Shown: positions 1-5,613, counted from the stretch's first letter. The stretch is DNA of 9,311 nucleotides from Akkermansia sp. (GCA_017628435.1 JAGBZE010000094.1:1-9311); one strand, 5' to 3'. Notes: generated from the letters alone by a model not told the origin. Numbers and translations: made by a program.

Positions 1-212
1 GCGCGGATGCACTTCTGCGTATCGGTAGCGCGGGCGGGGTTCCACGGCGGAGTCCACACACCCAGGAAGTAAGGCACAAACTGGTTCATGCCTGCGTTCG
101 TGAACAACAGGCCCGGGCTCTGCGGCATGAGCGAGGCGGAGGGCACTACGGCATGCTGCTTTTCCTGAAAAAAGTCGAGGAAACTCTGGCGAATCTGCGC
201 GGATGTCATCAT
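1..212 (-). CDS. alaS: Alanyl-tRNA synthetase, N-terminal fragment (cut by window edge)
   Basis: This is the first 70 or so residues of alanyl-tRNA synthetase, the class II enzyme that charges tRNA-Ala in the cytoplasm. The translation begins MMTSAQIRQSFLDFF and continues with the family's near-invariant block LLFTNAGMNQFVPYFLG (class II motif 1 region), followed by the ARATDTQKCIR segment; both match the start of bacterial AlaS closely. The gene runs off the left edge, so the rest of the catalytic core and the editing and C-Ala domains are not visible. Two adjacent ATG codons (at 212 and 209) could each be the start; no Shine-Dalgarno sequence is seen in front of either. Identity is secure; only the exact start is uncertain. 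Confidence 0.96.
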   Translation of the reverse strand, partial: MMTSAQIRQSFLDFFQEKQHAVVPSASLMPQSPGLLFTNAGMNQFVPYFLGVWTPPWNPARATDTQKCIR

Positions 213-306
213 AGCGATGTAAAATGCGATAAAGGTATACTAGTACACGCCTAGCATACACCGCTTCCACCCCCATGTAAAGCAAATATGCAGGTCCTGC
301 CCACTC

Positions 307-442
307 ACACGCGCCAAACGGCGCGTGTTTTCACTCAGGCAAAGCCTGTTTTCACTTTTCATACGCGCCGCATGGCGCGTTTTCATGGGAGAATTCGGGA
401 CTAAAGCCCCGTGCCTCGATAAGCAAGCGAGCGCTACCGCTC
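307..442. repeat. Small hairpin array between alaS and the EF-hand gene
   Basis: Five consecutive short inverted repeats: a 9-bp stem at 307-315/320-328 with loop AAAC, CAGGC-AAA-GCCTG at 336-348, ACGCGCC-GCAT-GGCGCGT at 363-380, CGGGAC-TAAA-GCCCCG at 396-411 with one A-C mismatch, and GAGCG-CTAC-CGCTC at 429-442. The first three are each followed by a TTTTCAC or TTTCAT linker, the same linker type as in the 2057-2503 array, while GAGAATT at 390-396 recalls the linker of the array right of the four-helix-bundle gene. Loops here do not follow the GNA/GNNA rule seen in the other arrays. No open reading frame in this intergenic stretch looks real. Confidence 0.7.
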
Positions 443-465
443 AATTAATTCTTAACCCCTAATCC

Positions 466-720
466 TTAATCCTTCTTCATGGCTTTGCGCTCAGCCTCAC
501 CCAGCTTGCCGTCCTTATTGGTATCATACTTCTCAAGCATGCGCTGGTGGGCATCCGGGCGGGCATCCTTGCGCTCCGGCATTTTACCGGCAGCACCCCA
601 GTGCGCAGACTTAGCCGGGCGATTCGGCATCTGCCCCCCAGCCCCCCAGTGCGTGGGACGGGGCTGTTCCTGTGCCAGAACCGGCACAGCCAGGGCAAGT
701 AGCATCATCATCGTTCTCAT
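466..720 (-). CDS. Secreted small EF-hand protein
   Basis: An 84-residue protein with an N-terminal signal peptide (MRTMMMLLALAVPVLAQ, probable cleavage after A16 or Q17), so it is probably exported. The C-terminal part holds one canonical 12-residue calcium-binding EF-hand loop, DTNKDGKLGEAE at 66-77, with D at 1, N at 3, D at 5, G at 6, L at 8 and E at 12. A single hand suggests dimerisation or a minimal calcium or dockerin-like role; this is inference. Between signal and EF-hand lies an imperfect duplication, HWGAGGQMPNRP (24-35) and HWGAAGKMPERK (40-51), which I do not recognise as a named domain. The start at 720 is preferred over an upstream ATG at 759 because it begins the signal peptide and sits 6 nt after a TATAAT box. 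The product is positively charged at the end (ERKAMKKD). Confidence 0.8.
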   Translation of the reverse strand: MRTMMMLLALAVPVLAQEQPRPTHWGAGGQMPNRPAKSAHWGAAGKMPERKDARPDAHQRMLEKYDTNKDGKLGEAERKAMKKD

Positions 721-726
721 GCCTGC

Positions 727-755
727 ATTATAGCACCCCCAACACCTCCTGCCCA
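727..755 (-). promoter_or_regulatory. Promoter of the EF-hand gene (apparently leaderless)
   Basis: On the minus strand, TGGGCA (750-755; 4 of 6 to the -35 consensus) is followed after 17 nt by a perfect TATAAT (727-732). Only 6 nt (GCAGGC) separate the -10 from the ATG at 720, so transcription should begin at or next to the start codon. Confidence 0.65.
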
Positions 756-784
756 GCACAAAATTCTTGGAAAAGTGGCAATTT

Positions 785-857
785 CATCGGAGTTCACTCC
801 GATGGATTTGAGCCGCCGACAAATCCCAGGTTATCAACCGAAAGGTATAACAGCTAC
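785..857 (-). other. Hairpin-rich, tRNA-like stretch (possible tRNA relic)
   Basis: Read on the minus strand this intergenic segment contains GGTTGATAACC (resembling an Ile GAU anticodon loop, UUGAUAA), then GGATTTG pairing with CAAATCC around TCGGCGGCT, then CATCGGAG-TGAA-CTCCGATG at 785-804. The part GTCGGCGGCTCAAATCC differs by one base from a common T-arm sequence. Opposite-strand translation gives the GFEPPT string typical of antisense tRNA reading. A full cloverleaf cannot be drawn: the T-stem has a C-A mismatch, the variable region is too long, and no clean acceptor stem flanks it. It may be a decayed tRNA, a structured leader or chance. The 785-804 hairpin is preceded on the plus strand by ATTTCAT, the linker of the 2057-2503 array. 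Confidence 0.3.
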
Positions 858-876
858 CATCAAAATTCCACACCCT

Positions 877-913
877 AAAAAAAGCCCCGCAGCTCATTCC
901 TGCGGGGCTTTTT
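877..913. terminator. Rho-independent terminator after the SPFH gene, bidirectional
   Basis: A perfect 9-bp stem GCCCCGCAG/CTGCGGGGC (884-892/900-908) with a 7-nt loop has seven A to its left and five T to its right. On the minus strand it gives a T7 tail 23 nt after the stop of the SPFH gene, so it should end that transcript; it could also work on the plus strand. Confidence 0.92.
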
Positions 914-935
914 GATATCATGGTTGAAATGGAAC

Positions 936-2018
936 TTACATCTGCGGGGTTTCCGGCGCAGGAGCGGGGACGGGCTGGGGAGCCACGGCCTTGCGGATGT
1001 TGTTCAGCGCGTCGAAGAGCGGGCTCACGGCATCACTGCCCACGAGAATGTGCGGGAACTTGATTTTATCCAGGTTGCGGATGGTTTCCATGCGGATGAT
1101 ATTCTCGCCGATAGCCTCGTTGAGGGCTTTCTTACCGGCAGCTTCCAGAATCATACCTTCGGATTCGGCCTTCTTCATAGCCACGATGGCGGCTGCTTCC
1201 TGCTGCTTGGCGTAGAGCTTGGCATCGGCCTCGGCCTTGGCGCGGAGCAACTCACCCTGAGCCTCCTGGTTCATGCGGTTGGCCTTGGCGCGGCCTTCGG
1301 CCTCGGCTATTTCCTCGGAACGCTTGGCGATTTCGAGCATGATAGCCTGGCGCTCATACTCCTGGGTAGCCTCCACCTTCTTGGTGATGCCGGCAGTCAC
1401 GCTCTCCGGCGGCAAGGTGGAGCCAATGGTCACGGATTCCACGATGAAGGGGGTACCCTCCAGCTGCTTACGCAGGCTGCTTTCCACCATCTTGGTAATC
1501 TCGGGGATACGGGCGGGAGCTTCCAGACCACGGAACTGAGCAATGGCCGTACGCACAGCGGTACGGAAAGGCTGGCAGATAAAGGAATCGTAGGCATCCT
1601 TGGCAATCTCGTCCGGGTTATTCGGTACATCGGCAATGGCGCCGTAGTTCTCCACGAATTCCTTGACCTTATTGGCATCGATGCGGTACACAAGGTAGGC
1701 CTCAGCCTTCATCTTGAGCTGGTCGGCTGCGCGGATATCATCGAAAGCCTCCGTCATGGTGTACGGGGTCACGCAAATCGGAATGGATTTCTGGCGCCAC
1801 ACATAACCGGTGCCACCCGGGCCCTTGATAACGCTGCGGAACTCCTTGATACCGAAAATCGGATTCGTGTACACGTAGGCCGCGTAACCGCCATCCACCT
1901 TCTCGTTAGAGCAGTTCATGGCAATGAACAAACCCGCACCACCGATAATGCAAAGCACGCCGGCACCAATGGTAGACCACAGCCCGGCTTTCTGAGTAGT
2001 TGTATAAACCTTAGCCAT
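936..2018 (-). CDS. SPFH/band-7 (prohibitin-like) membrane protein
   Basis: A 360-residue protein with a short cytoplasmic N-terminus, one transmembrane segment at about 13-34, an SPFH/band-7 domain at about 45-215, and a long Ala/Glu/Lys-rich coiled coil at about 215-300 (for example AEAEGRAKANRMNQEAQGEL), then a Pro/Ala-rich tail ending PAPETPQM. This is the prohibitin/stomatin/flotillin layout; such proteins oligomerise at the membrane, organise microdomains and often control proteases such as FtsH. The partner here cannot be told from context. The start MAKVYTTTQ at 2018 is chosen over an in-frame ATG at 2210, because the extra 64 codons run through the palindromic array upstream and the 2018 start sits behind a good promoter with AGGAG. 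It appears to be a single-gene unit closed by the terminator at 877-913. Confidence 0.9.
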   Translation of the reverse strand: MAKVYTTTQKAGLWSTIGAGVLCIIGGAGLFIAMNCSNEKVDGGYAAYVYTNPIFGIKEFRSVIKGPGGTGYVWRQKSIPICVTPYTMTEAFDDIRAADQLKMKAEAYLVYRIDANKVKEFVENYGAIADVPNNPDEIAKDAYDSFICQPFRTAVRTAIAQFRGLEAPARIPEITKMVESSLRKQLEGTPFIVESVTIGSTLPPESVTAGITKKVEATQEYERQAIMLEIAKRSEEIAEAEGRAKANRMNQEAQGELLRAKAEADAKLYAKQQEAAAIVAMKKAESEGMILEAAGKKALNEAIGENIIRMETIRNLDKIKFPHILVGSDAVSPLFDALNNIRKAVAPQPVPAPAPETPQM

Positions 2019-2025
2019 GGCTCCT

Positions 2026-2054
2026 GTTGTATCACAAGCAACAGGCAGAGTCAA
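2026..2054 (-). promoter_or_regulatory. Promoter of the SPFH gene
   Basis: Minus strand TTGACT (2049-2054; 5 of 6) and TACAAC (2026-2031; 4 of 6) are 17 nt apart. The seven bases between the -10 and the ATG are AGGAGCC, so the transcript would be nearly leaderless even though they include an AGGAG only 2 nt from the start codon. The first hairpin of the neighbouring array begins 2 bases upstream of the -35. Confidence 0.6.
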
Positions 2055-2056
2055 GC

Positions 2057-2286
2057 ATGCGTGGCGCCAGCCACGCATCATACCGCCCTCATGTGCAGCG
2101 CCAGCTGCACTTTCATGCGCCCGAAGGGCGAATTTCGTACACTGGCGCAGCCAGTGTAATTCATGTGGGGCGTCAGCACCACTTTCATACGCCCGAAGGG
2201 CGTAATTCATTGAGCGAAGCGACTGATTACCGCTGCATGAGCAGCGGTACTACCGATGGCTCACTCATAATTGATGCCGCAGGCAT
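2057..2286. repeat. Left half of the mirrored hairpin array (TTTCAT linker family)
   Basis: Eight hairpins in about 230 bp: 2057-2078 (9-bp stem, loop GCCA), GTGCAGC-GCCA-GCTGCAC at 2093-2110, CGCCC-GAA-GGGCG at 2118-2130, ACACTGGC-GCA-GCCAGTGT at 2139-2157, GTGGGGC-GTCA-GCACCAC at 2165-2182 with one mismatch, ACGCCC-GAA-GGGCGT at 2189-2203, ACCGCTGC-ATGA-GCAGCGGT at 2229-2248, and ATGCC-GCA-GGCAT at 2274-2286. Linkers after units 2 to 6 are TTTCAT, AATTTCGT, AATTCAT, TTTCAT and AATTCAT. Stems differ in sequence but remain almost perfectly paired, and seven of eight loops are GNA or GNNA closed by C-G. Unit spacing is not a multiple of three and no credible gene overlaps. Confidence 0.88.
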
Positions 2287-2287
2287 T

Positions 2288-2303
2288 GGGAAATTTTCTT
2301 CCC
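2288..2303. repeat. Central AT-rich hairpin between the array halves
   Basis: GGGAA-ATTTTC-TTCCC lies at the centre of the mirrored array. It differs in base composition from the GC-rich units on both sides. The surrounding 2249-2342 holds no gene that I can recognise; it may be what remains of an insert between the two array halves. Confidence 0.6.
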
Positions 2304-2342
2304 GATGATAACAAATTCAAGAGCCGTTGCTGTATTGGGTGT

Positions 2343-2503
2343 ACCGCAGCTTCCGCTGCGGTAATCAGTCGCGTCGCTCAATGAATTACGCGCTTCGCGC
2401 GTATGAAATCCGCCCTGGCGGGCGGATGAAAGCGGGGCTGGCGCCCCGCATGAAATACGCTGGCGTTGCCAGCGTGCGAAATCCCTGAGCTGCGCTCAGG
2501 GAT
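2343..2503. repeat. Right half of the mirrored hairpin array
   Basis: Six hairpins in inverted orientation to the left half: ACCGCAGC-TTCC-GCTGCGGT at 2343-2362, ACGCGC-TTC-GCGCGT at 2388-2402, CCGCCC-TGGC-GGGCGG at 2410-2425, GCGGGGC-TGGC-GCCCCGC at 2432-2449, ACGCTGGC-GTT-GCCAGCGT at 2457-2475, and CCCTGAGC-TGC-GCTCAGGG at 2483-2501. Linkers now read ATGAAAT or ATGAATT, the complement of those on the left. Complemented, the loops are GGAA, GAA, GCCA, GCCA, AAC and GCA. The block 2358-2391 is an inverted copy of 2200-2233 with 33 of 34 bases matching. The last hairpin lies just behind the TRIC gene stop and may help end that transcript, although no T-run follows. Confidence 0.88.
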
Positions 2504-2510
2504 TTACAAG

Positions 2511-3248
2511 TTATTGATGATGCTCATCGTGATACACCACATCCACCAGAGAGCGGTAGGAAGGAAGCTGCCAGTTCATGTACACGGCAGCCATGCGCAC
2601 AACAAACACCACTGCCGTACCCAGAATGTAGCTCAACTCATACGGGCAGTTGAAATACTGCATCACCACAAAAAGGAGGCTGCCGGAGAACGCCGCCGAG
2701 GCATACACCTCCTTGGAACGGAACACATAGGGCACATTACCGGTAAGCACATCACGCAGGGCACCACCGGCCACACCGGTGCACACGCCCATGCAGATAC
2801 ACACAATACCGGAGCACCCCAGGTAATATGCCTTGGCCGCCCCCAGCAGGGTGAAGAAGGCCATGGCGAAGGCGTCTGCAATGCGGATGGTACCCACCGG
2901 CGGATTCCAGAAGCGGGTCACATAGAACATGATGAGCGAGGTTATGAGCGCCATGTACAGAAACTGCACATCATGCCCCACCACCCAGTAAATAGTGACC
3001 GGTGTCCCATTCTGGGTCATCATGCCGGAGAGCAGAATATCGCGCACCGTACCACCGCCCAGCGAGGCGATAGTGCCGCACACCAGCACACCCACAATAT
3101 CCATGCGCACGCGGCTGGAGGCCGTGGCACCGGCAATGGCACCTACCACTGTGGCGAAAATACAGCAGATGTAGTAAAGGGGATGATCCCCAAAATCCCG
3201 CACAGCCTGCAGGCTGTCTAAATCGCATGTTTCCACCATAGAAATCAC
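2511..3248 (-). CDS. TRIC-type channel / UPF0126 family membrane protein
   Basis: A 245-residue, strongly hydrophobic protein with about seven membrane segments and the internal two-fold repeat of the prokaryotic TRIC/UPF0126 (YicG/YadS) family. Both copies carry the signature glycine-rich RD motif: SLGGGTVRDILL at 62-73 and GVAGGALRDVLTGNVPYVF at 158-176. Characterised prokaryotic TRIC proteins are homotrimeric monovalent-cation (K+) channels; the role here is inferred from the family. The GTG start at 3248 overlaps the stop of the preceding gene in a GTGA 4-base overlap, indicating translational coupling; an ATG at 3239 is an alternative start. It is last in the lpd operon and is followed by the hairpin array. 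It has many cysteines (nine), several inside membrane segments. The C-terminus ends in a His/Asp-rich DEHHQ. Confidence 0.9.
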   Translation of the reverse strand: MISMVETCDLDSLQAVRDFGDHPLYYICCIFATVVGAIAGATASSRVRMDIVGVLVCGTIASLGGGTVRDILLSGMMTQNGTPVTIYWVVGHDVQFLYMALITSLIMFYVTRFWNPPVGTIRIADAFAMAFFTLLGAAKAYYLGCSGIVCICMGVCTGVAGGALRDVLTGNVPYVFRSKEVYASAAFSGSLLFVVMQYFNCPYELSYILGTAVVFVVRMAAVYMNWQLPSYRSLVDVVYHDEHHQ

Positions 3249-3604
3249 TTAAGCGCCTTGGAAAGCAGCCAGAAAATGAACAGCAGCAGCAGGACAGGCC
3301 AGAATACCTGAATAGCGCCGATAGCCACGACAATGAATACCACCAGGCCAACCAGTACCAGCAGCACTGGCCCGATGAGCCCACTGCGCTTCAGCACCGT
3401 GAAAAGCCCCGGGTTGCGCTCCTCCTCTTCCTCCTCGGCCAGGTTGACGGTGTGCAGGGGGCGCCAGGTGTTGTTATCCGCCCGGCGCACCCAGGTTTCA
3501 TTGTTAATCTCGCCGCTGGCACGCAGACGCACCAGGTCGGCCCCGGTTACAGGGCCCACCTTCTCCGTGCCGGTGTCGTAGTAGAACTTACGCGCCATGG
3601 TCAT
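3245..3604 (-). CDS. GYF_2-domain membrane protein
   Basis: A 119-residue protein with an N-terminal GYF_2 (DUF4339) domain at about 7-50: FYYDTGTEKVGPVTGADLVRL, ending in WVRRADNNTWRPL with the family's spaced aromatic residues. A run of six Glu at 57-62 follows, then two hydrophobic segments (about 76-97 and 99-114), the last finishing in FWLLSKALK. GYF_2 domains are thought to bind proline-rich peptides; with two membrane passes this looks like a small adaptor in the inner membrane. It starts 6 nt after the lpd stop, with AGGA overlapping that stop, and its own stop overlaps the TRIC start, so the three genes are probably one operon. The second ATG, at 3598 (MARKFYYD), is an equally plausible start. 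Confidence 0.83.
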   Translation of the reverse strand: MTMARKFYYDTGTEKVGPVTGADLVRLRASGEINNETWVRRADNNTWRPLHTVNLAEEEEEERNPGLFTVLKRSGLIGPVLLVLVGLVVFIVVAIGAIQVFWPVLLLLFIFWLLSKALK

Positions 3605-3610
3605 GAAATC

Positions 3611-4996
3611 CTATGCATGAATCGCGCGACCATCTGCAGCCAGCACCGCCTCATGAATAGCCTCCGACAGCGTGGGGTGCGCATAAATCATGGAGTTCAG
3701 GTCGGCATCGGTCAGTTCGCTGTTCAGAGCCAGCTCCGGAGCAGTGAGCAACTCCGTGGCGTTATCGCCCACAATATGAGCACCCAGCAGTTCGCCGTTT
3801 TCCTTCCCGAACAGCAGCTTCACAAAGCCCTCGGTATCACCGCCGGCCACAGCGCGGCCAATAGCCTGGAAGGGGAACTTGCCCACCTTGTACTCCACGC
3901 CGGCTTCCTTGAGTTCGCGTTCGCGTTTGCCCACGCTTGCCACTTGCGGGTGGCAGTAGGTGCATCCGGGGACGTTTACAGCCTGCTTCGGGGTGTGACC
4001 TTCCACATACATGCCCTCCACAGCCTGCTCTGCCTCATAGCTGGCGGTGTGTGCCAGCATGATGCCGCCGATGCAGTCGCCCACGGCGTACACACCTTTG
4101 ATGCTGGTTTCGTAGCGTTCGTTCACCTTGATGAAGCCGCGCTCGGTGAGCTCCAGGCCGGCAGCCTCCGGCACCACCGGCACCACGCCGATAGCCACCA
4201 GACACACATCTGCGGTGATTTCCTGCACCTTACCGTTCTTGGCGGTGATGGTAGCCGTCACGCTGTCGCCATTATCCTGGAGGGCATCCACCTTGGCACC
4301 GGCCATGCAGGTAATACCCTGTTTCTTGAAGGAACGCTCCACAGCCTGGCTCACCTCGTCATCCTCATTCGGCAGAATGCGCGGCAGAGCCTCCACCAGA
4401 GTCACCTTGGTGCCGAAGCAGTGGTACACATAGGAAAGCTCGCTGCCGATGGCGCCGGAACCTATCACAATCATGCTCTCCGGGCGCTTCTTCATCACCA
4501 GCGCATCCTTGCTGCCAATGATAGTCTTGCCATTGAAGGGGAATACGGGAACCTCGCGGGTGCGGGCACCGGTGGCAATGAGAATCTGAGAGGCTTCCAG
4601 CGTGGTCACTGTGCCGTCGGCCGCGGTTACTTCCACCTTGCCGGGGGAGGGAATGCGGGCTTCTCCTGCCACGCTTTCAATTTTGTTTTTCTTGAAAAGG
4701 TATGCGATACCGGCAGAAAGACGGTCGCTTATCTGGCGGGAACGACCGATGACGGTCTCCCAATCCACACTGAGTCCTTCTGTGGAGATACCGAACTCAG
4801 CGGCGCGTTTGTTGATGGTATTGTAGACCTCACCATTTTTAAGCAATGCCTTGGTGGGAATGCAGCCCCAGTTCAGGCAGGTGCCACCCACGCGCTCACG
4901 CTCTACGCAGACTACGCTCTTTCCCAGCTGGGCTGCGCGGATTGCACCCACATAGCCGGCAGGGCCGCCACCAATCACAATAAGGTCGTAACTCAT
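3611..4996 (-). CDS. lpd: Dihydrolipoyl dehydrogenase (E3)
   Basis: A complete 461-residue flavoprotein disulfide reductase that reoxidises lipoamide in 2-oxo-acid dehydrogenase complexes or the glycine cleavage system, passing electrons through FAD to NAD+. Visible features: the FAD-binding GGGPAG at 9-14; the redox-active disulfide in GGTCLNWGCIP (C40 and C45); the NAD-binding GSGAIGSE at 179-186; the second FAD contact YAVGDCIGG; and the C-terminal active-site HPTLSE with H440 and E445. Length matches the family. Neither E1 nor E2 genes are nearby, so which complex it serves is unknown. The start lies 6 nt behind a -10 box. It leads the probable operon with the GYF_2 and TRIC genes, an unusual grouping. 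Confidence 0.96.
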   Translation of the reverse strand: MSYDLIVIGGGPAGYVGAIRAAQLGKSVVCVERERVGGTCLNWGCIPTKALLKNGEVYNTINKRAAEFGISTEGLSVDWETVIGRSRQISDRLSAGIAYLFKKNKIESVAGEARIPSPGKVEVTAADGTVTTLEASQILIATGARTREVPVFPFNGKTIIGSKDALVMKKRPESMIVIGSGAIGSELSYVYHCFGTKVTLVEALPRILPNEDDEVSQAVERSFKKQGITCMAGAKVDALQDNGDSVTATITAKNGKVQEITADVCLVAIGVVPVVPEAAGLELTERGFIKVNERYETSIKGVYAVGDCIGGIMLAHTASYEAEQAVEGMYVEGHTPKQAVNVPGCTYCHPQVASVGKRERELKEAGVEYKVGKFPFQAIGRAVAGGDTEGFVKLLFGKENGELLGAHIVGDNATELLTAPELALNSELTDADLNSMIYAHPTLSEAIHEAVLAADGRAIHA

Positions 4997-5002
4997 GCCT
5001 GC

Positions 5003-5031
5003 ATGATACGCTTTTCGCGCACGCGTGGCAA
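5003..5031 (-). promoter_or_regulatory. Promoter of the lpd operon (apparently leaderless)
   Basis: Minus strand TTGCCA (5026-5031; 5 of 6) and TATCAT (5003-5008; 5 of 6) are separated by 17 nt. Only GCAGGC lies between the -10 and the ATG at 4996, so the mRNA should start at or beside the start codon. The stretch ATGCAGGCATGAG across the -10 end and start codon is identical to that of the EF-hand gene. Confidence 0.72.
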
Positions 5032-5063
5032 TGATGAATGTGGTTGTATGACCCTATAAATCT

Positions 5064-5198
5064 CCCGCCGCAGGCGGGAAATTCTCTCCGCCTCAGCGGA
5101 AATTCTCTCGCCGTAGGCGAAATTCTCTCTGCGCAGCAGAAATTCTCTCCCGCCGCAGGCGGGATTAAAACCCAAAGCAATCTCCCGCCGCAGGCGGG
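5064..5198. repeat. Left hairpin array of the four-helix-bundle cassette (AAATTCTCT linker)
   Basis: Five hairpins are joined by four identical 9-nt linkers AAATTCTCT: CCCGCC-GCA-GGCGGG (5064-5078), CCGC-CTCA-GCGG (5088-5099), CGCC-GTA-GGCG (5109-5119), CTGC-GCA-GCAG (5129-5139), CCCGCC-GCA-GGCGGG (5149-5163). A sixth hairpin, again CCCGCC-GCA-GGCGGG, lies at 5184-5198 after a 20-nt AT-rich gap. Five of six loops are GNA closed by C-G. Unit lengths of 20 to 24 nt do not keep a reading frame, so the array is not coding. It ends 12 bp before the -35 of the downstream gene. Confidence 0.93.
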
Positions 5199-5210
5199 AA
5201 AACAATTACC

Positions 5211-5238
5211 TTGCCACCCTCTACCACCATGCTATAAT
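5211..5238 (+). promoter_or_regulatory. Promoter of the four-helix-bundle gene (apparently leaderless)
   Basis: TTGCCA (5211-5216; 5 of 6) and a perfect TATAAT (5233-5238) are 16 nt apart, and TGC directly before the -10 makes it an extended -10. The ATG at 5246 follows after only 7 nt, so little or no 5' leader is expected. Confidence 0.75.
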
Positions 5239-5245
5239 CATACGC

Positions 5246-5605
5246 ATGTCAACATTTGACTCACCCCTGGCCGAGAAATCGTTAGAATTTGCCATTGCAC
5301 TTGTTACTCACATGCGCCCGGTAAAAGGCTGCGGCATCATCAAGGACCAGCTCCTGCGTTCCGGAACAAGCATCGGGGCCAATATACGGGAGGCCCAGTA
5401 TGGGTACAGCTCGGATGATTTCATCTTCAAGCTTCAGACCGCTCTCAAGGAATGCAATGAAACCGGGTACTGGCTGGATGTAGTAGAAGGGGCACAGATT
5501 TTGCCGGTTGATATAGTAAAAGACTTGCGTTACAAAAGAAACCGTATCCACCGCATGCTGTCAGCCAGTCTGAATACCATGAAGGCAAATATGGTCAGAA
5601 AGTAG
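5246..5605 (+). CDS. Four-helix-bundle protein, S23 / 23S rRNA-intervening-sequence protein family
   Basis: A complete 119-residue member of the four-helix-bundle family (S23, IVP, related to Avd of diversity-generating retroelements). The hallmark blocks are intact: QLLRSGTSIGANIREA at 35-50 and DFIFKLQTALKECNETGYWLDV at 58-79. Four helices are predicted at about 6-24, 30-50, 55-84 and 87-113. Relatives form small oligomeric barrels with a basic surface and are proposed to bind nucleic acid; some are encoded within intervening sequences of 23S rRNA genes. The family's biochemical role is not established. Here there is no rRNA; instead the gene lies between two mirror-image hairpin arrays, has its own strong promoter and ends at a bidirectional terminator. 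It is the only plus-strand gene, set between lpd and the acyl-AMP ligase, consistent with insertion as a unit. Confidence 0.93.
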   Translation: MSTFDSPLAEKSLEFAIALVTHMRPVKGCGIIKDQLLRSGTSIGANIREAQYGYSSDDFIFKLQTALKECNETGYWLDVVEGAQILPVDIVKDLRYKRNRIHRMLSASLNTMKANMVRK

Positions 5606-5613
5606 TTCTTCAT

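Noticed and set aside
213..262. Promoter of alaS
   Set aside because: TATACC and TTACAT are possible -10 boxes but no acceptable -35 lies at 16-18 nt from either.
785..865. Functional tRNA-Ile
   Set aside because: The anticodon-like and T-loop-like parts exist, but stems contain mismatches, the variable region is too long and the candidate acceptor pairing does not join the T-arm correctly.
672..878. Plus-strand 68-codon frame containing GFEPPT
   Set aside because: This string is a typical antisense reading of tRNA-like sequence and lacks any coding support; it was used only as a hint for the tRNA-like stretch.
2027..2308. Plus-strand reading frame of 93 codons, and the N-terminal extension of the SPFH gene to 2210
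   Set aside because: Both are translations of the palindromic array; the repetitive FH-type peptides reflect the hairpin and linker sequence, and the SPFH gene has a convincing start and promoter at 2018 and 2026-2054.
2483..2503. Rho-independent terminator of the TRIC gene
   Set aside because: The stem is good but no T-run follows on the minus strand; it fits better as the outermost array unit, though it may slow or end transcription.
5064..5198. CRISPR array
   Set aside because: The constant element is only 9 nt and the variable parts are self-complementary hairpins of 11-15 nt, not spacers of about 30 nt. No cas genes are present.
5246..5605. A true 23S rRNA intervening sequence
   Set aside because: The protein belongs to that family, but the flanks are lpd and an acyl-AMP ligase gene and no rRNA sequence is present.
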